A stretch of 64,000 nt of DNA, from positions 213,465 to 277,464 of the forward strand of contig NZ_JACXAI010000003.1 in NCBI RefSeq assembly GCF_014773385.1. The letters run 5' to 3'. Shown here in pieces: positions 53,864 through 62,666 of the stretch. The translations under genes were made by a program, and so were the position numbers. The stretch comes from Metabacillus arenae (GTDB taxonomy: Bacteria; Bacillota; Bacilli; Bacillales; Bacillaceae). How positions within the stretch are numbered: the stretch's first letter is position 1; each line of letters starts with the position of its first letter. The notes under the pieces were generated by a model that ran no database searches, had not been told where the DNA came from, and saw nothing but the letters and a program-made list of their open reading frames with translations.

Positions 53864-53890
53864 AAAGAGCTTGGGGATACCAAGCTCTTT
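53864..53890 (-). terminator. Terminator of the lac-like operon
   Basis: AAAGAGCTTGG and CCAAGCTCTTT are perfect arms around GGATA. On the minus strand TTTTTAC follows. It lies about 25 bp after the lacZ stop. Confidence 0.85.
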
Positions 53891-53915
53891 ACCTCTTAGA
53901 ACAAACTAATACTTT

Positions 53916-56900
53916 TCAGATTCTATTTATCATAAATTCGAATTCCAAATCTTCGTTTGCTTTTATTAGATATTCGTCATGAACTGGTGCACCCCAGCTG
54001 TCGTCTCCTCCAACGCCCATTTGTTTACCTGCTACTGTAACTACTGTATGGTGAACATTTGGAAGCTCGTAATGATGGCGTGCATTCTCCAGCTCCAGGG
54101 CAGTATATGGGGAGAAATTGCACTCTAATGGTTCTACTGAATAGGAAATGCTAATGCCTTGTCCATCGCTATTAGTTAGTTTTACCCAGCGAACACCAGT
54201 ACGGTTACCTGATTCTTGCGGAACAACATAGCCGGATAGATTGTCAGATACTTGATTTTTAAATATACTCAGCTTTGCTCCCATAGATCGGTCAGAATAA
54301 TTCTCTTCAGGTCCCATCGCATACCATTCTAGTTGAGTATAATCTGCTGGAACCTTGAAAGAAACTGCAAAGATCGGCATTTGCGGGAGATTCTCAGCCC
54401 CATGATAAGCTGACTTGACTCGCATGCCTCCATCCTGGTAAACCGTATAACAAATCTTCACTTGAGTATCATCACTAATTGATAGGTTATAGGTAAAACC
54501 TACACTTACAGAATCCTTTTCTTCCTCTATCTCAATGCCAACACATTTTCGGGCAAGACTGGCTGTAAGCCAGCATCCTGAATAATAGCTTTGTGAATAG
54601 CCTCTATCATTATCTGTCGCAGCTCTCCAAAACAACGGTGCGGGTGGAGACTCAATCATTTCTTTACCAGCATAGTTAAGTGATATTAAGCTTCCAACCT
54701 GTTTGGAGAACATGATTGTAAAATCTTTTCCGTGAACACCAATATTTACATCGCCATTTACAACTCTTAAATCACTCTTTTGAATATGAATTTTTTCTGG
54801 TTCTTGTTTTTTGCTTTCTTTAAATACAAATTGACCAAAAGCTATTTCATACCCTGCGTCTGCCCAAAGTGTATTTTCCTTCAACTTAAAAGAAGTCTGA
54901 ATACAATACTCCCCTGCTTCACCTATCATTCCAACTGGCCATCCAAATTCTGCTCTGACTTTACTTTGAGGCCGTACATCAACATGAACCGTGCTTCGAT
55001 ATAATTCCTTTCCTTCAAGGAACAAGATATATTCTAAATCATAATCGGCCGTATTAGTAAACAGACTTTCGTTTAGGATGGTTACCCCATTTTGGTTTGG
55101 GGCAAGCTTAAAGTTCTGGTATAAAAATTTGACTTCTTGCATTTTAGGTGACAGCTCTCGATTTGCGTAAACGATTCCATTGGTACAGAAGCCATAATCA
55201 GTTGGACGATCTCCAAAATCTCCTCCGTATGCCAAGAATTCCTTTCCATACCGGTCTTTCTTAATAATAGATTGATCAATGAAGTCCCAAATGAAACCTC
55301 CCTGATACATTGGATATTTACTCTCCAAGTCAGTATATTTATTCATACCTCCGAGCGAATTTCCCATAGCATGCATATATTCACAGCTAATGTAAGGCTT
55401 ATCAGGATTTTCCGTTAAATATTTTTTAATATCAGCCGGTTTCGCATACATACGGCTTTCCATATCACTCGTTTCATTATAGTCGCGATTATGGAAGACC
55501 CCTTCGTAATGAACTAGACGACTTTGATCAACTGACTTAAAATATTTGGAGACGTTTAAAATGACTTCACCTGCATAAGATTCATTACCGCAAGACCAGA
55601 TCAGGATAGAAGGATGATTTTTGTCCCTCTCAAACATTGAAACTGCTCTGTCTAAAACGATGTTCTCCCATTCTTTTTTATTTCCAGGTATGTTCCAGGA
55701 TGGCTCAACTTTACCCATTTTTTGCCAAGAACCATGGGTTTCCAAGTTCATTTCGTCGATGACATATACTCCATATTCGTCACACAACTCATACCACAAG
55801 CTCTGATTCGGATAATGGGATGTTCGAACGGCATTTATGTTATTTCGCTTTAGCGCTATAATGTCCCATATCATATCTTCCTTAGTAATTGTACGGCCGC
55901 TGCGGCAGTTGAATTCATGGCGATTGACACCTTTGAATACGATCCTTTTTCCATTGATATGCATAATTTTGTCAATAAGCTCAAATTTTCTGAAGCCAAC
56001 TTTCTGAGGGATGACTTCAACCAAGTTCCCAGTAGAATCATAGATCTGAATAAATAATTTATATAAATAAGGATTTTCCGCACTCCATAGCTTTGGTTCA
56101 TCAAGTTCTATCGAGAGTGAACATTTCGATTCACTAAGATCGCCGTATTTCTTTACTACTAAACGACCGTTTGCATCGTACAACTCTGCTGCTACTTTTA
56201 AATCGCTAGGAATCGGTGATAGAAACTTTAGATCAGCGTTAAGGGTCCCGTTTGTATAGGTTGAGTCCAAATCCGTGCGCACATGTACATCACTGGCATG
56301 TACTTTCGGGACAGTATAGAGGTACACATCTCGAAAAATCCCAGAAAATCTCCAAAAATCTTGATCCTCAAGCCAACTTCCTGTGCTCCTTTGGTACACT
56401 TCAACTGCAAGCTTGTTCTCACCTGCAGTTAAAAAAGACGTAAGCTCGAATTCAGCAGGTGTAAATGAATCCTCACTATATCCAACAAACTCACCGTTTA
56501 ACCATACAAAGAAAGCAGACTCTACACCTTGAAAAGAGATATATACCGGTTTGCTTATCATGTTATCAGGTACGGAAAATGACTTTAAATAGCTCCCAAC
56601 CGGATTATGATCAGACGGAATTTCTGGTGGACGGATATGATTATGCCCGTCCCATGGGTACATTGTATTCACATATTGCGGTTTGCCGAAACCCTGTAAC
56701 TGAATGTGTCCCGGCACAGTAATATTTCCCCATCCTGAGGAATCGAAATCAAGTTGATAAAAATATTCTGGTCGAATTAGCGGGTTTACTGCATAGTTAA
56801 ACTTCCAGTTTCCATTTAAATTATGTCGCATCTTCATTGGTGAGCTGCTTCTTGCCTCGTCCATCGTTTCATAATAACAATGATCAGAATGGGCAGACAG

Positions 56901-56960
56901 CCGATTTACCGAAAATACTTTTGGGTCAGAAAGCCAGCTTATTGTTGGAGTTGTTGTCAT
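53916..56960 (-). CDS. lacZ: Beta-galactosidase, GH2
   Basis: The 1014-residue enzyme is full GH2 LacZ length. The N-terminal jelly-roll (VFSVNRLSAHSDHCYYE, WKFNYAVNP), the TIM barrel and the C-terminal beta-sandwich (LYWRAATDND-like LFWRAATDNDRGYSQ) are all present. Acid/base Glu460 lies in IWSCGNESYAG and nucleophile Glu527 in YISCEYMHAMGNS; NLETHG (405-410) provides a metal site. It has no signal peptide, so it acts on imported beta-galactosides. GAAAGGAAGTGTGATAA precedes the ATG. It ends the lacEFG-lacZ operon. Confidence 0.94.
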   Translation of the reverse strand: MTTTPTISWLSDPKVFSVNRLSAHSDHCYYETMDEARSSSPMKMRHNLNGNWKFNYAVNPLIRPEYFYQLDFDSSGWGNITVPGHIQLQGFGKPQYVNTMYPWDGHNHIRPPEIPSDHNPVGSYLKSFSVPDNMISKPVYISFQGVESAFFVWLNGEFVGYSEDSFTPAEFELTSFLTAGENKLAVEVYQRSTGSWLEDQDFWRFSGIFRDVYLYTVPKVHASDVHVRTDLDSTYTNGTLNADLKFLSPIPSDLKVAAELYDANGRLVVKKYGDLSESKCSLSIELDEPKLWSAENPYLYKLFIQIYDSTGNLVEVIPQKVGFRKFELIDKIMHINGKRIVFKGVNRHEFNCRSGRTITKEDMIWDIIALKRNNINAVRTSHYPNQSLWYELCDEYGVYVIDEMNLETHGSWQKMGKVEPSWNIPGNKKEWENIVLDRAVSMFERDKNHPSILIWSCGNESYAGEVILNVSKYFKSVDQSRLVHYEGVFHNRDYNETSDMESRMYAKPADIKKYLTENPDKPYISCEYMHAMGNSLGGMNKYTDLESKYPMYQGGFIWDFIDQSIIKKDRYGKEFLAYGGDFGDRPTDYGFCTNGIVYANRELSPKMQEVKFLYQNFKLAPNQNGVTILNESLFTNTADYDLEYILFLEGKELYRSTVHVDVRPQSKVRAEFGWPVGMIGEAGEYCIQTSFKLKENTLWADAGYEIAFGQFVFKESKKQEPEKIHIQKSDLRVVNGDVNIGVHGKDFTIMFSKQVGSLISLNYAGKEMIESPPAPLFWRAATDNDRGYSQSYYSGCWLTASLARKCVGIEIEEEKDSVSVGFTYNLSISDDTQVKICYTVYQDGGMRVKSAYHGAENLPQMPIFAVSFKVPADYTQLEWYAMGPEENYSDRSMGAKLSIFKNQVSDNLSGYVVPQESGNRTGVRWVKLTNSDGQGISISYSVEPLECNFSPYTALELENARHHYELPNVHHTVVTVAGKQMGVGGDDSWGAPVHDEYLIKANEDLEFEFMINRI

Positions 56961-56992
56961 TTATCACACTTCCTTTCAAATGATTCATCCTA

Positions 56993-57817
56993 CTATTTTA
57001 CTGAACCCATCATCCCAGCCACAAAATGCTTTTGCATTATGAAAAAGATGAGGGCCGAGGGTAAGGTTGCTATGACGATTGCAGTCATAATGATACCAAA
57101 GTCAGGTGAATAACTTGATCCAAGGTTGGATATGAGCAGCGGGATCGTCTGATTCTCAGGAGACTGCAATACAACAAGGGGCCACAAATAATTGTTCCAG
57201 CTTGCCATGAAAGTAATAATAGCTGCTGCGGCATAAGTAGTTTTCATTGTTGGAACATAAATTCTGAAGAACACTCCCAACTCACTCAAACCGTCAATCC
57301 TCCCCGCTTCAAGAATGTCCTTTGGAAACATCTTTGTACTTTGTCGAAAGAAAAAGATGAGAAATGCTGTTGTAATAGTTGGTAAAACGGCTGCTGTTAA
57401 AGTATCAATTCCAAGAAAAGGAATAGTTAGAGAGATTGTTCCAAACATACGGAATAATGGAACCATTAAAGCTGCAAAAGGAATCATCATGGAAAGTAAC
57501 AGGATATTGAAGACAATATCCTTTGCCCTGCTTTTATAAATTTCAAATCCGTAGCCCGCCAATGATGAGATTAATAACGAAAGCACCGTTGTTGAAATAG
57601 AGATCTTTGCGGAATTTATTAAAGCGGGTACGATATTAACCGTTTCTAATAGGTTGGTAAAGTTTTCAAAAAAATGACTGCCCGGTAATAATCTACCTTT
57701 TGTTACATCTACTGATTTATTTGTTGCACTGATGATCATCCATAAAAAGGGAAAGACCGAGATGATTGTAGCAATCGTTAATACTGCGTAAGGAAAAATA
57801 CGTTTAAGGTTACTCAT
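56993..57817 (-). CDS. Sugar ABC permease, MalG/LacG type
   Basis: A 274-residue permease with six TM segments. The EAA loop is DILEAGRIDGLSELGVFFRI. ALINSAKISISTTVLSLLIS precedes it. Its ATG overlaps the stop of the partner permease gene by 4 bp (ATGA), so the two are coupled. It lies directly before lacZ, which points to import of lactose-like or galacto-oligosaccharide substrates. No ATPase is present; a shared MsmX-type ATPase is likely. Confidence 0.88.
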   Translation of the reverse strand: MSNLKRIFPYAVLTIATIISVFPFLWMIISATNKSVDVTKGRLLPGSHFFENFTNLLETVNIVPALINSAKISISTTVLSLLISSLAGYGFEIYKSRAKDIVFNILLLSMMIPFAALMVPLFRMFGTISLTIPFLGIDTLTAAVLPTITTAFLIFFFRQSTKMFPKDILEAGRIDGLSELGVFFRIYVPTMKTTYAAAAIITFMASWNNYLWPLVVLQSPENQTIPLLISNLGSSYSPDFGIIMTAIVIATLPSALIFFIMQKHFVAGMMGSVK

Positions 57818-58734
57818 TTTTTATCACCTGCCACTTTAAACTGAATGATAGAGAAGAAGACAATCATGATTACGATAGCGTAAGAGACGGTAGCAGCATA
57901 GCCAAAGTCTGGCGTGTATTTAAAAGATAGATTATAGATGTATTGTGATATCGTAATAGTCGCGTCTCCAGGACCGCCCTTCGTAATGTTCATGACTTCA
58001 TCAAACAGCTGAAGTGTACCAATAGTTGAAGTTATGGATGTAAACAAAATAATAGGCTTCAACATCGGTATCGTAATTTTAAAGAATTGTTGAATAGCTG
58101 ATGCGCCATCTATTTTAGCTGCTTCATATATAGACTGATCAATGTTTTGTAGTGAGGAAAGATAGAAAATCATGTTATAGCCTGTCCAACGCCATGTAAT
58201 AGCGACGATTATGGCTATTTTTGCCCAAAAAGGATCTGTAAGCCACTCTATTGGCTCTGAAATAAGAGATACTTTCATCAGCATCATGTTAATGATCCCA
58301 TCGACTCCAAACAAATATTTAAAAATAACTGAATAGGCAACAAGTGATGTTACACATGGCAAAAATATTGCCGTACGAAACAAACCCTTTAGCTTCAGCT
58401 TTTTGTCATTCAACAAAACAGATAAAAATAGAGCAAGCAAGATCATAACCGGTACTTGAATCAAGAGGTAAATCACTGTGTTTGTTACGGCAGAGATAAA
58501 TGTTGGATCTGTAAATAAGCGGGCATAATTTTCAAACCCAGTAAATTTCAAATTTGTTCCTGCTCCTGATTGAAAAGACATGATTAATGCCTGAACCATT
58601 GGATAAAAATAAAACAAGCAGATCATTAGTGATGCAACTGTAATAAAAGACCAGCCAATAAAAACATTTTTTGTAATCATCTTCTTTCTAGATCTGGCTG
58701 ACTGGATGACCGGATTGGTTTTTGCTGTAATCAC
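57814..58734 (-). CDS. Sugar ABC permease, MalF/LacF type
   Basis: A 306-residue permease with six TM segments. The EAA loop is SIYEAAKIDGASAIQQFFKIT, and NVFIGWSFITVASLMICLFY starts the first TM. The start is a GTG with GGAG about 10 nt upstream. It is followed with 4-bp overlap by the second permease and preceded by a large intercistronic hairpin after the binding-protein gene. Confidence 0.88.
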   Translation of the reverse strand: MITAKTNPVIQSARSRKKMITKNVFIGWSFITVASLMICLFYFYPMVQALIMSFQSGAGTNLKFTGFENYARLFTDPTFISAVTNTVIYLLIQVPVMILLALFLSVLLNDKKLKLKGLFRTAIFLPCVTSLVAYSVIFKYLFGVDGIINMMLMKVSLISEPIEWLTDPFWAKIAIIVAITWRWTGYNMIFYLSSLQNIDQSIYEAAKIDGASAIQQFFKITIPMLKPIILFTSITSTIGTLQLFDEVMNITKGGPGDATITISQYIYNLSFKYTPDFGYAATVSYAIVIMIVFFSIIQFKVAGDKK

Positions 58735-58768
58735 TTCCTGTCAACTCCTTACCATTTGTATAAAAATA

Positions 58769-58834
58769 CCTCGGAACTCTTCCCCTGGATGATTAGATAA
58801 TCTGTTCTTCCTAATAAACTAAGAGTTTCCGAGG
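58769..58834 (-). promoter_or_regulatory. Intercistronic hairpin after the binding-protein gene
   Basis: CCTCGGAACTCTT (58769-58781) and AAGAGTTTCCGAGG (58821-58834) pair with one bulge; the loop contains GATTAGATAATC. As in araN-araP, it lies between the binding-protein and permease genes and may stabilise the upstream mRNA. Confidence 0.65.
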
Positions 58835-58884
58835 ATTAATCTCTATATATTTTTTAAGAATCATTAATGGAGCTGGGAGGTTGA

Positions 58885-60168
58885 TTAAAGTTGTCCCTCC
58901 GCTTGTTTTTGGGCGTCTTCAAGTACTTTATTAATATCTTTACCGTTAAGATAATTTTGCATTTCGACAATCAAGATATCCTCAATTGCATAGGTATGCA
59001 TACCGTAATTAATTTGAGGAATTTGCTCTGTCCAATCTAAGAAATCAGAAGTGATCGATTGTCCACCAAAGAATTCATCTTCTGCTTTATATGCTTCTCC
59101 CTCAGCAGCTGGTTTGTATGCACCAATTGCCCCCGTTTCCTTGACTAACTTCTGGTATAAATCTACATTTGAACCAAATGTTTTTGCTAAGAAGTCGACA
59201 GCTTTTTCTTTACCAGGGATGTTAAGAACATACCAGGAGCTCCCCCCTAAGTTAGAGGCGTTTACTGAATTCTCTATTCCTGGAAGTCTAGGCTGGGGCA
59301 CGATTGCCCACTTTCCAGACTGTGAAGCTTCTGCCTTTACAGAAGCCGTAACCCAGTTTCCAGTAGGTATGCTAGCAACCTCGCCGCTGTTAAAACCAGC
59401 AAGAAATTGACTCCAGTCAGAGACAGGCTTCACAATATCAGCATCTAAAAGCTTTTTGTATACTTCGAACGCTTTTTTAAGAGCTTCATTACCAGCTAAG
59501 TCAGGTGTAACTCCATCTTCCTTTAAATACCATGAGCCGCTTGATTGGATCATCATACGAATTTGTCCAAGATCATTGGGGTCAAGTGTTAGCATATGTT
59601 TGCCTGTTGCTTCTTTTACTTTTTTACCAATTTCAATGTACTCATTCCAGTCTATGTTTTTTAAATCTTCTACTGTGTATCCCGCTTCTTCTAAATAGTC
59701 TGTTCTAACATATAGCCCCGTTACCCCTGAGTCGAACGGAACTCCGTAGTTTTTATCTTCTATACTAGTAGCAGCAACTTTGTATTTGGCAAAATCATCT
59801 GGTTTAAATGAACCAGTGACCTCATAGAACGCGTCCGGATAAGCTTGAAGGAAGCTTTGCGCGCGATAATCTTCAATTAAGACCATATTCGGTAACCCTT
59901 TTGTTGTACCAGAACTTAAGCTGGTATTTAGCTTTTGAATGATATCATCTTGGGCATTTTCAATAATATTCAACTTAACATCTGAATCTTCCGATTGATA
60001 TGCTTCACCAGCCAACTCCATTGCTTGAATGTTAAAGTTAGGATCCCATGCCCAAACGGTTAATTCGTTTGTATCTGTAGCCTCTTCAGTTTGACCATTT
60101 GTGGATCCAGAAGAGCATGCTGTCAACACCATCATGCTGACTAAAAGTAGAGCAAGTATTTTTTTCAT
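58885..60168 (-). CDS. Sugar-binding lipoprotein, LacE-like
   Basis: The 427-residue lipoprotein has a signal peptide and lipobox LTAC (Cys18). It is a type-1 extracellular binding protein (ELTVWAWDPNFNIQAMELAG, LPNMVLIEDYRAQSFLQAYP, YGVPFDSGVTGLYVRTDYLEE). The ATG follows GGGGGAATATCG. A cre-like site lies 32 bp upstream. It starts the operon with two permeases and lacZ, so its ligand is likely a beta-galactoside, though this is inferred. Confidence 0.9.
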   Translation of the reverse strand: MKKILALLLVSMMVLTACSSGSTNGQTEEATDTNELTVWAWDPNFNIQAMELAGEAYQSEDSDVKLNIIENAQDDIIQKLNTSLSSGTTKGLPNMVLIEDYRAQSFLQAYPDAFYEVTGSFKPDDFAKYKVAATSIEDKNYGVPFDSGVTGLYVRTDYLEEAGYTVEDLKNIDWNEYIEIGKKVKEATGKHMLTLDPNDLGQIRMMIQSSGSWYLKEDGVTPDLAGNEALKKAFEVYKKLLDADIVKPVSDWSQFLAGFNSGEVASIPTGNWVTASVKAEASQSGKWAIVPQPRLPGIENSVNASNLGGSSWYVLNIPGKEKAVDFLAKTFGSNVDLYQKLVKETGAIGAYKPAAEGEAYKAEDEFFGGQSITSDFLDWTEQIPQINYGMHTYAIEDILIVEMQNYLNGKDINKVLEDAQKQAEGQL

Positions 60169-60199
60169 CGATATTCCCCCAAATAAAATGATTTATTAA

Positions 60200-60213
60200 T
60201 GTAAGCGCTATCT
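60200..60213 (-). promoter_or_regulatory. Candidate cre site (CcpA) upstream of the lac-like operon
   Basis: TGTAAGCGCTATCT fits TGNAANCGNWWNCA with one mismatch at the end. It lies 32 bp before the binding-protein start. Confidence 0.55.
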
Positions 60214-60463
60214 ATCCTGCAATTGTAATGTTATCACTTGCCGGGGTCTTCAGGTTAGGACGATTTTTTCTTAAACTTGTATTATTTTCACACAATGAAT
60301 TCGTTTACATAATGGAAATTTGTAATATATTTAGGTTTTATAATTATTTTTATCCCACTCTTAACGGACCGTCAGATAAATTACAATAAAAGTAAAATTG
60401 TTTAATTATGATGATTTTTTTCGTTACCTAGATGTTAAAAAAACATATAGATCAGAGGGGGAA

Positions 60464-60511
60464 GTGAAGAAAAATTGGACTAAAGAAGAACTTTTAGCAA
60501 CTTTATGTTAA
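60464..60511 (+). other. Very short reading frame with a strong ribosome site
   Basis: AGAGGGGGAA precedes a GTG at 60464 that opens a 15-codon frame (KKNWTKEELLATLC) ending in TAA. It looks like the first codons of a lost gene rather than a working peptide. I do not recognise the family. Confidence 0.3.
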
Positions 60512-60522
60512 TGCCAAATGAA

Positions 60523-60771
60523 TTACATATCTAAGGGGAATAAAACAGAAGCGAACCGTTTGGGCTTTGCCGTGTTACTAAAATATTTCCAACAAGAAGC
60601 TTTTAACGTGCCATTGTTGAAGAATTCTGCCTCAGCGTTCTTGATATAAATACGTGTATTTAGCTTCAATCGCGAGATATAGAAAGTCTCTTTATCATGA
60701 ATGGCTTGTAAGTCTCCTAATTGTAGCTCTTGTGCGAACAGTTTCAGTTCATTTAAAATGATAGGATTCAT
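60523..60771 (-). CDS. Small hypothetical protein downstream of yesM
   Basis: The 82-residue frame begins MNPIILNELKLFAQELQLGD and has no membrane segment or motif I recognise. An AAAGGATGG site lies before the ATG, so it could be real. It lies 115 bp after the histidine kinase on the same strand, which makes co-transcription possible. A small hairpin (TCGTAA-ACTTC-TTACGA, 60791-60807) precedes the ribosome site. Function is unknown. Confidence 0.5.
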   Translation of the reverse strand: MNPIILNELKLFAQELQLGDLQAIHDKETFYISRLKLNTRIYIKNAEAEFFNNGTLKASCWKYFSNTAKPKRFASVLFPLDM

Positions 60772-60885
60772 TAAAAAACACCATCCTTTCTCGTAAACTT
60801 CTTACGATAAGCATAGCGTTTTTTCCTTTTAAAGGTATGATTTTAACTTAGCTTGATGGGTATGGGACGCTACCCCATTTTTCTA

Positions 60886-62652
60886 TTATTTGATTGGAAA
60901 GGAGATCCGCACCCTGGTCCCCTTTCCCAACTCACTAGATACATTCACACCATAAGCTTCCCCGTAAATCAGTTGAATCCGTTCTAATACATTTCGTACA
61001 CCGATTCCAGTGAAACGTTCTTGTTTCCGCTTAGAAATAGGGAGGTTGCTTTCTAAGGAAATTTCCATTCCATCCCCATTGTCTAAGACCTCACAAATTA
61101 GTTCTTCTTTTTCCCTCCACACTAATACATTTATATAGCCTTGAGGCTTACGATTGAATCCATGAAAAAATGCATTTTCAATAAAAGGCTGCAAAATTAG
61201 TTTTGGTATAAAATGTTCCATACAATCAGGTGCAATAAAATAGTTCACTTTAATTCTATTCCCATAGCGTTTTTGATTAATTAAAACGTAATTTTTTAGA
61301 TTCTCAACTTCCTGCCTTACAGTAATAGTTTCGTCGACATTACCGATCGTATTTTGCAGTAATGATATAAAAGCATTAATCGCATCTTCAGCCTCTCCCC
61401 TATTTCCTTGCAGTACCATGAACTTTATGGATGTCAATGTATTATATAAAAAATGTGGGTTAATTTGCTGCTGCAGCGCAGCAAGTTCGGCATTACGCTG
61501 TTGTTTTTGGGATTTAACAAGTTTTTCTACATATTCATGAAGTTCTTCGAGCATTGAATTGAAGGCATTACCAATTTGTCTTGTCTCATAAGTGCCGTTT
61601 ACCGAAACATATTGGTGAAAATCGTGTTTTGATGCATTTGAAATTTCCTTTACCAGCTTCGATAGTGAGTTTGTCAATCTCCTAGACACAAAAAAGATAA
61701 TAATTAAAGCCACTAATATAATCCCTATAAAGATAAATGCAAGTTGTTTCTTGTCAATTAAACCACCAATTGCCGTTTGCTTGTCGATTACATTAAAGAG
61801 GTACATATCAAAGGATGGGAGGTATTCTACGAAAAAAATATGGTCCTTTCCCATAAATCTTTTAATGAAATAGTTTTTGGATTTGTCATTAAGATCTTCC
61901 GCGTAACTTAGAAAGTCCTTTTCACTTTTTCCGATAAGCTCGTTCCGATTGCTAGAAACAATCATTCCAGACCTATCAATTACGAAAACATCATTCCCCT
62001 GGCTAGTATAGCTAGTATAAAACTTTCGAAATTCGTTTTCGTTAATAGCGAAATACATAGTGCCATAGACATTTCCCGAAAAACGATTCATTAACGCCTT
62101 AGCTGCTACAATATACGATTCTTTCCCAGTATTTTCATTGGAATTCTCTCGTTCGTCATAATGATACATTAGTTTTTTTGGTTCTTTTAATGTTTTGCGG
62201 GTAAAGTCACTATTCTGTAATTCCTTATCAGTAATCGGCCAATAGCTGCGATCAGTCGAATAGTTCATACCATTTCTGCCTGTAACCATGATACTTATAT
62301 TAAAGGCATCTAAGTTTGATTTGTTTCGCTTCATTAATTGACTCATGGTAAAATATGAGCTCATTTTATGAGCATTAGTTTGCTTTTCAGTGAGAATTGT
62401 TTTAAGTGTCCCGCTATGCAGAAGGTTATTGGACGCTATTACAACCGAGTAATTAAATGACTCAGCGCTTTCCTTAACCTGATTTATCACCTTAGCGTTT
62501 GTGATGCTGAACTTTTCAATAAAAAATTGTTCAGACATGCGAATGATTGTCCAGGTAATTATGATAGAAACGGAAATAATACTTATGACAGATATAAGAA
62601 ACATGACGATAAATAAACTGTTATGTTTAAATTGATCCCTTATTAATCTCAT
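60886..62652 (-). CDS. yesM: Sensor histidine kinase, YesM family
   Basis: A 588-residue kinase of the HPK7/YesM (His_kinase) class. TM1 spans about 12-36, an extracellular dCache-like domain follows to about 300, and TM2 spans 303-323. A HAMP domain is next, then the phospho-accepting His400 in QQQINPHFLYNTL, the N-box LQPFIENAFFHG and the ATP loops DNGDGM and GIGVRN. Members sense extracellular sugars or binding proteins and phosphorylate YesN-type regulators. The ATG precedes a 14-bp gap to yesN, giving a yesN-yesM operon. It lies next to the lacEFG-lacZ operon, its likely target. Confidence 0.9.
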   Translation of the reverse strand: MRLIRDQFKHNSLFIVMFLISVISIISVSIIITWTIIRMSEQFFIEKFSITNAKVINQVKESAESFNYSVVIASNNLLHSGTLKTILTEKQTNAHKMSSYFTMSQLMKRNKSNLDAFNISIMVTGRNGMNYSTDRSYWPITDKELQNSDFTRKTLKEPKKLMYHYDERENSNENTGKESYIVAAKALMNRFSGNVYGTMYFAINENEFRKFYTSYTSQGNDVFVIDRSGMIVSSNRNELIGKSEKDFLSYAEDLNDKSKNYFIKRFMGKDHIFFVEYLPSFDMYLFNVIDKQTAIGGLIDKKQLAFIFIGIILVALIIIFFVSRRLTNSLSKLVKEISNASKHDFHQYVSVNGTYETRQIGNAFNSMLEELHEYVEKLVKSQKQQRNAELAALQQQINPHFLYNTLTSIKFMVLQGNRGEAEDAINAFISLLQNTIGNVDETITVRQEVENLKNYVLINQKRYGNRIKVNYFIAPDCMEHFIPKLILQPFIENAFFHGFNRKPQGYINVLVWREKEELICEVLDNGDGMEISLESNLPISKRKQERFTGIGVRNVLERIQLIYGEAYGVNVSSELGKGTRVRISFPIK

Positions 62653-62666
62653 TTATATCCCATCTT

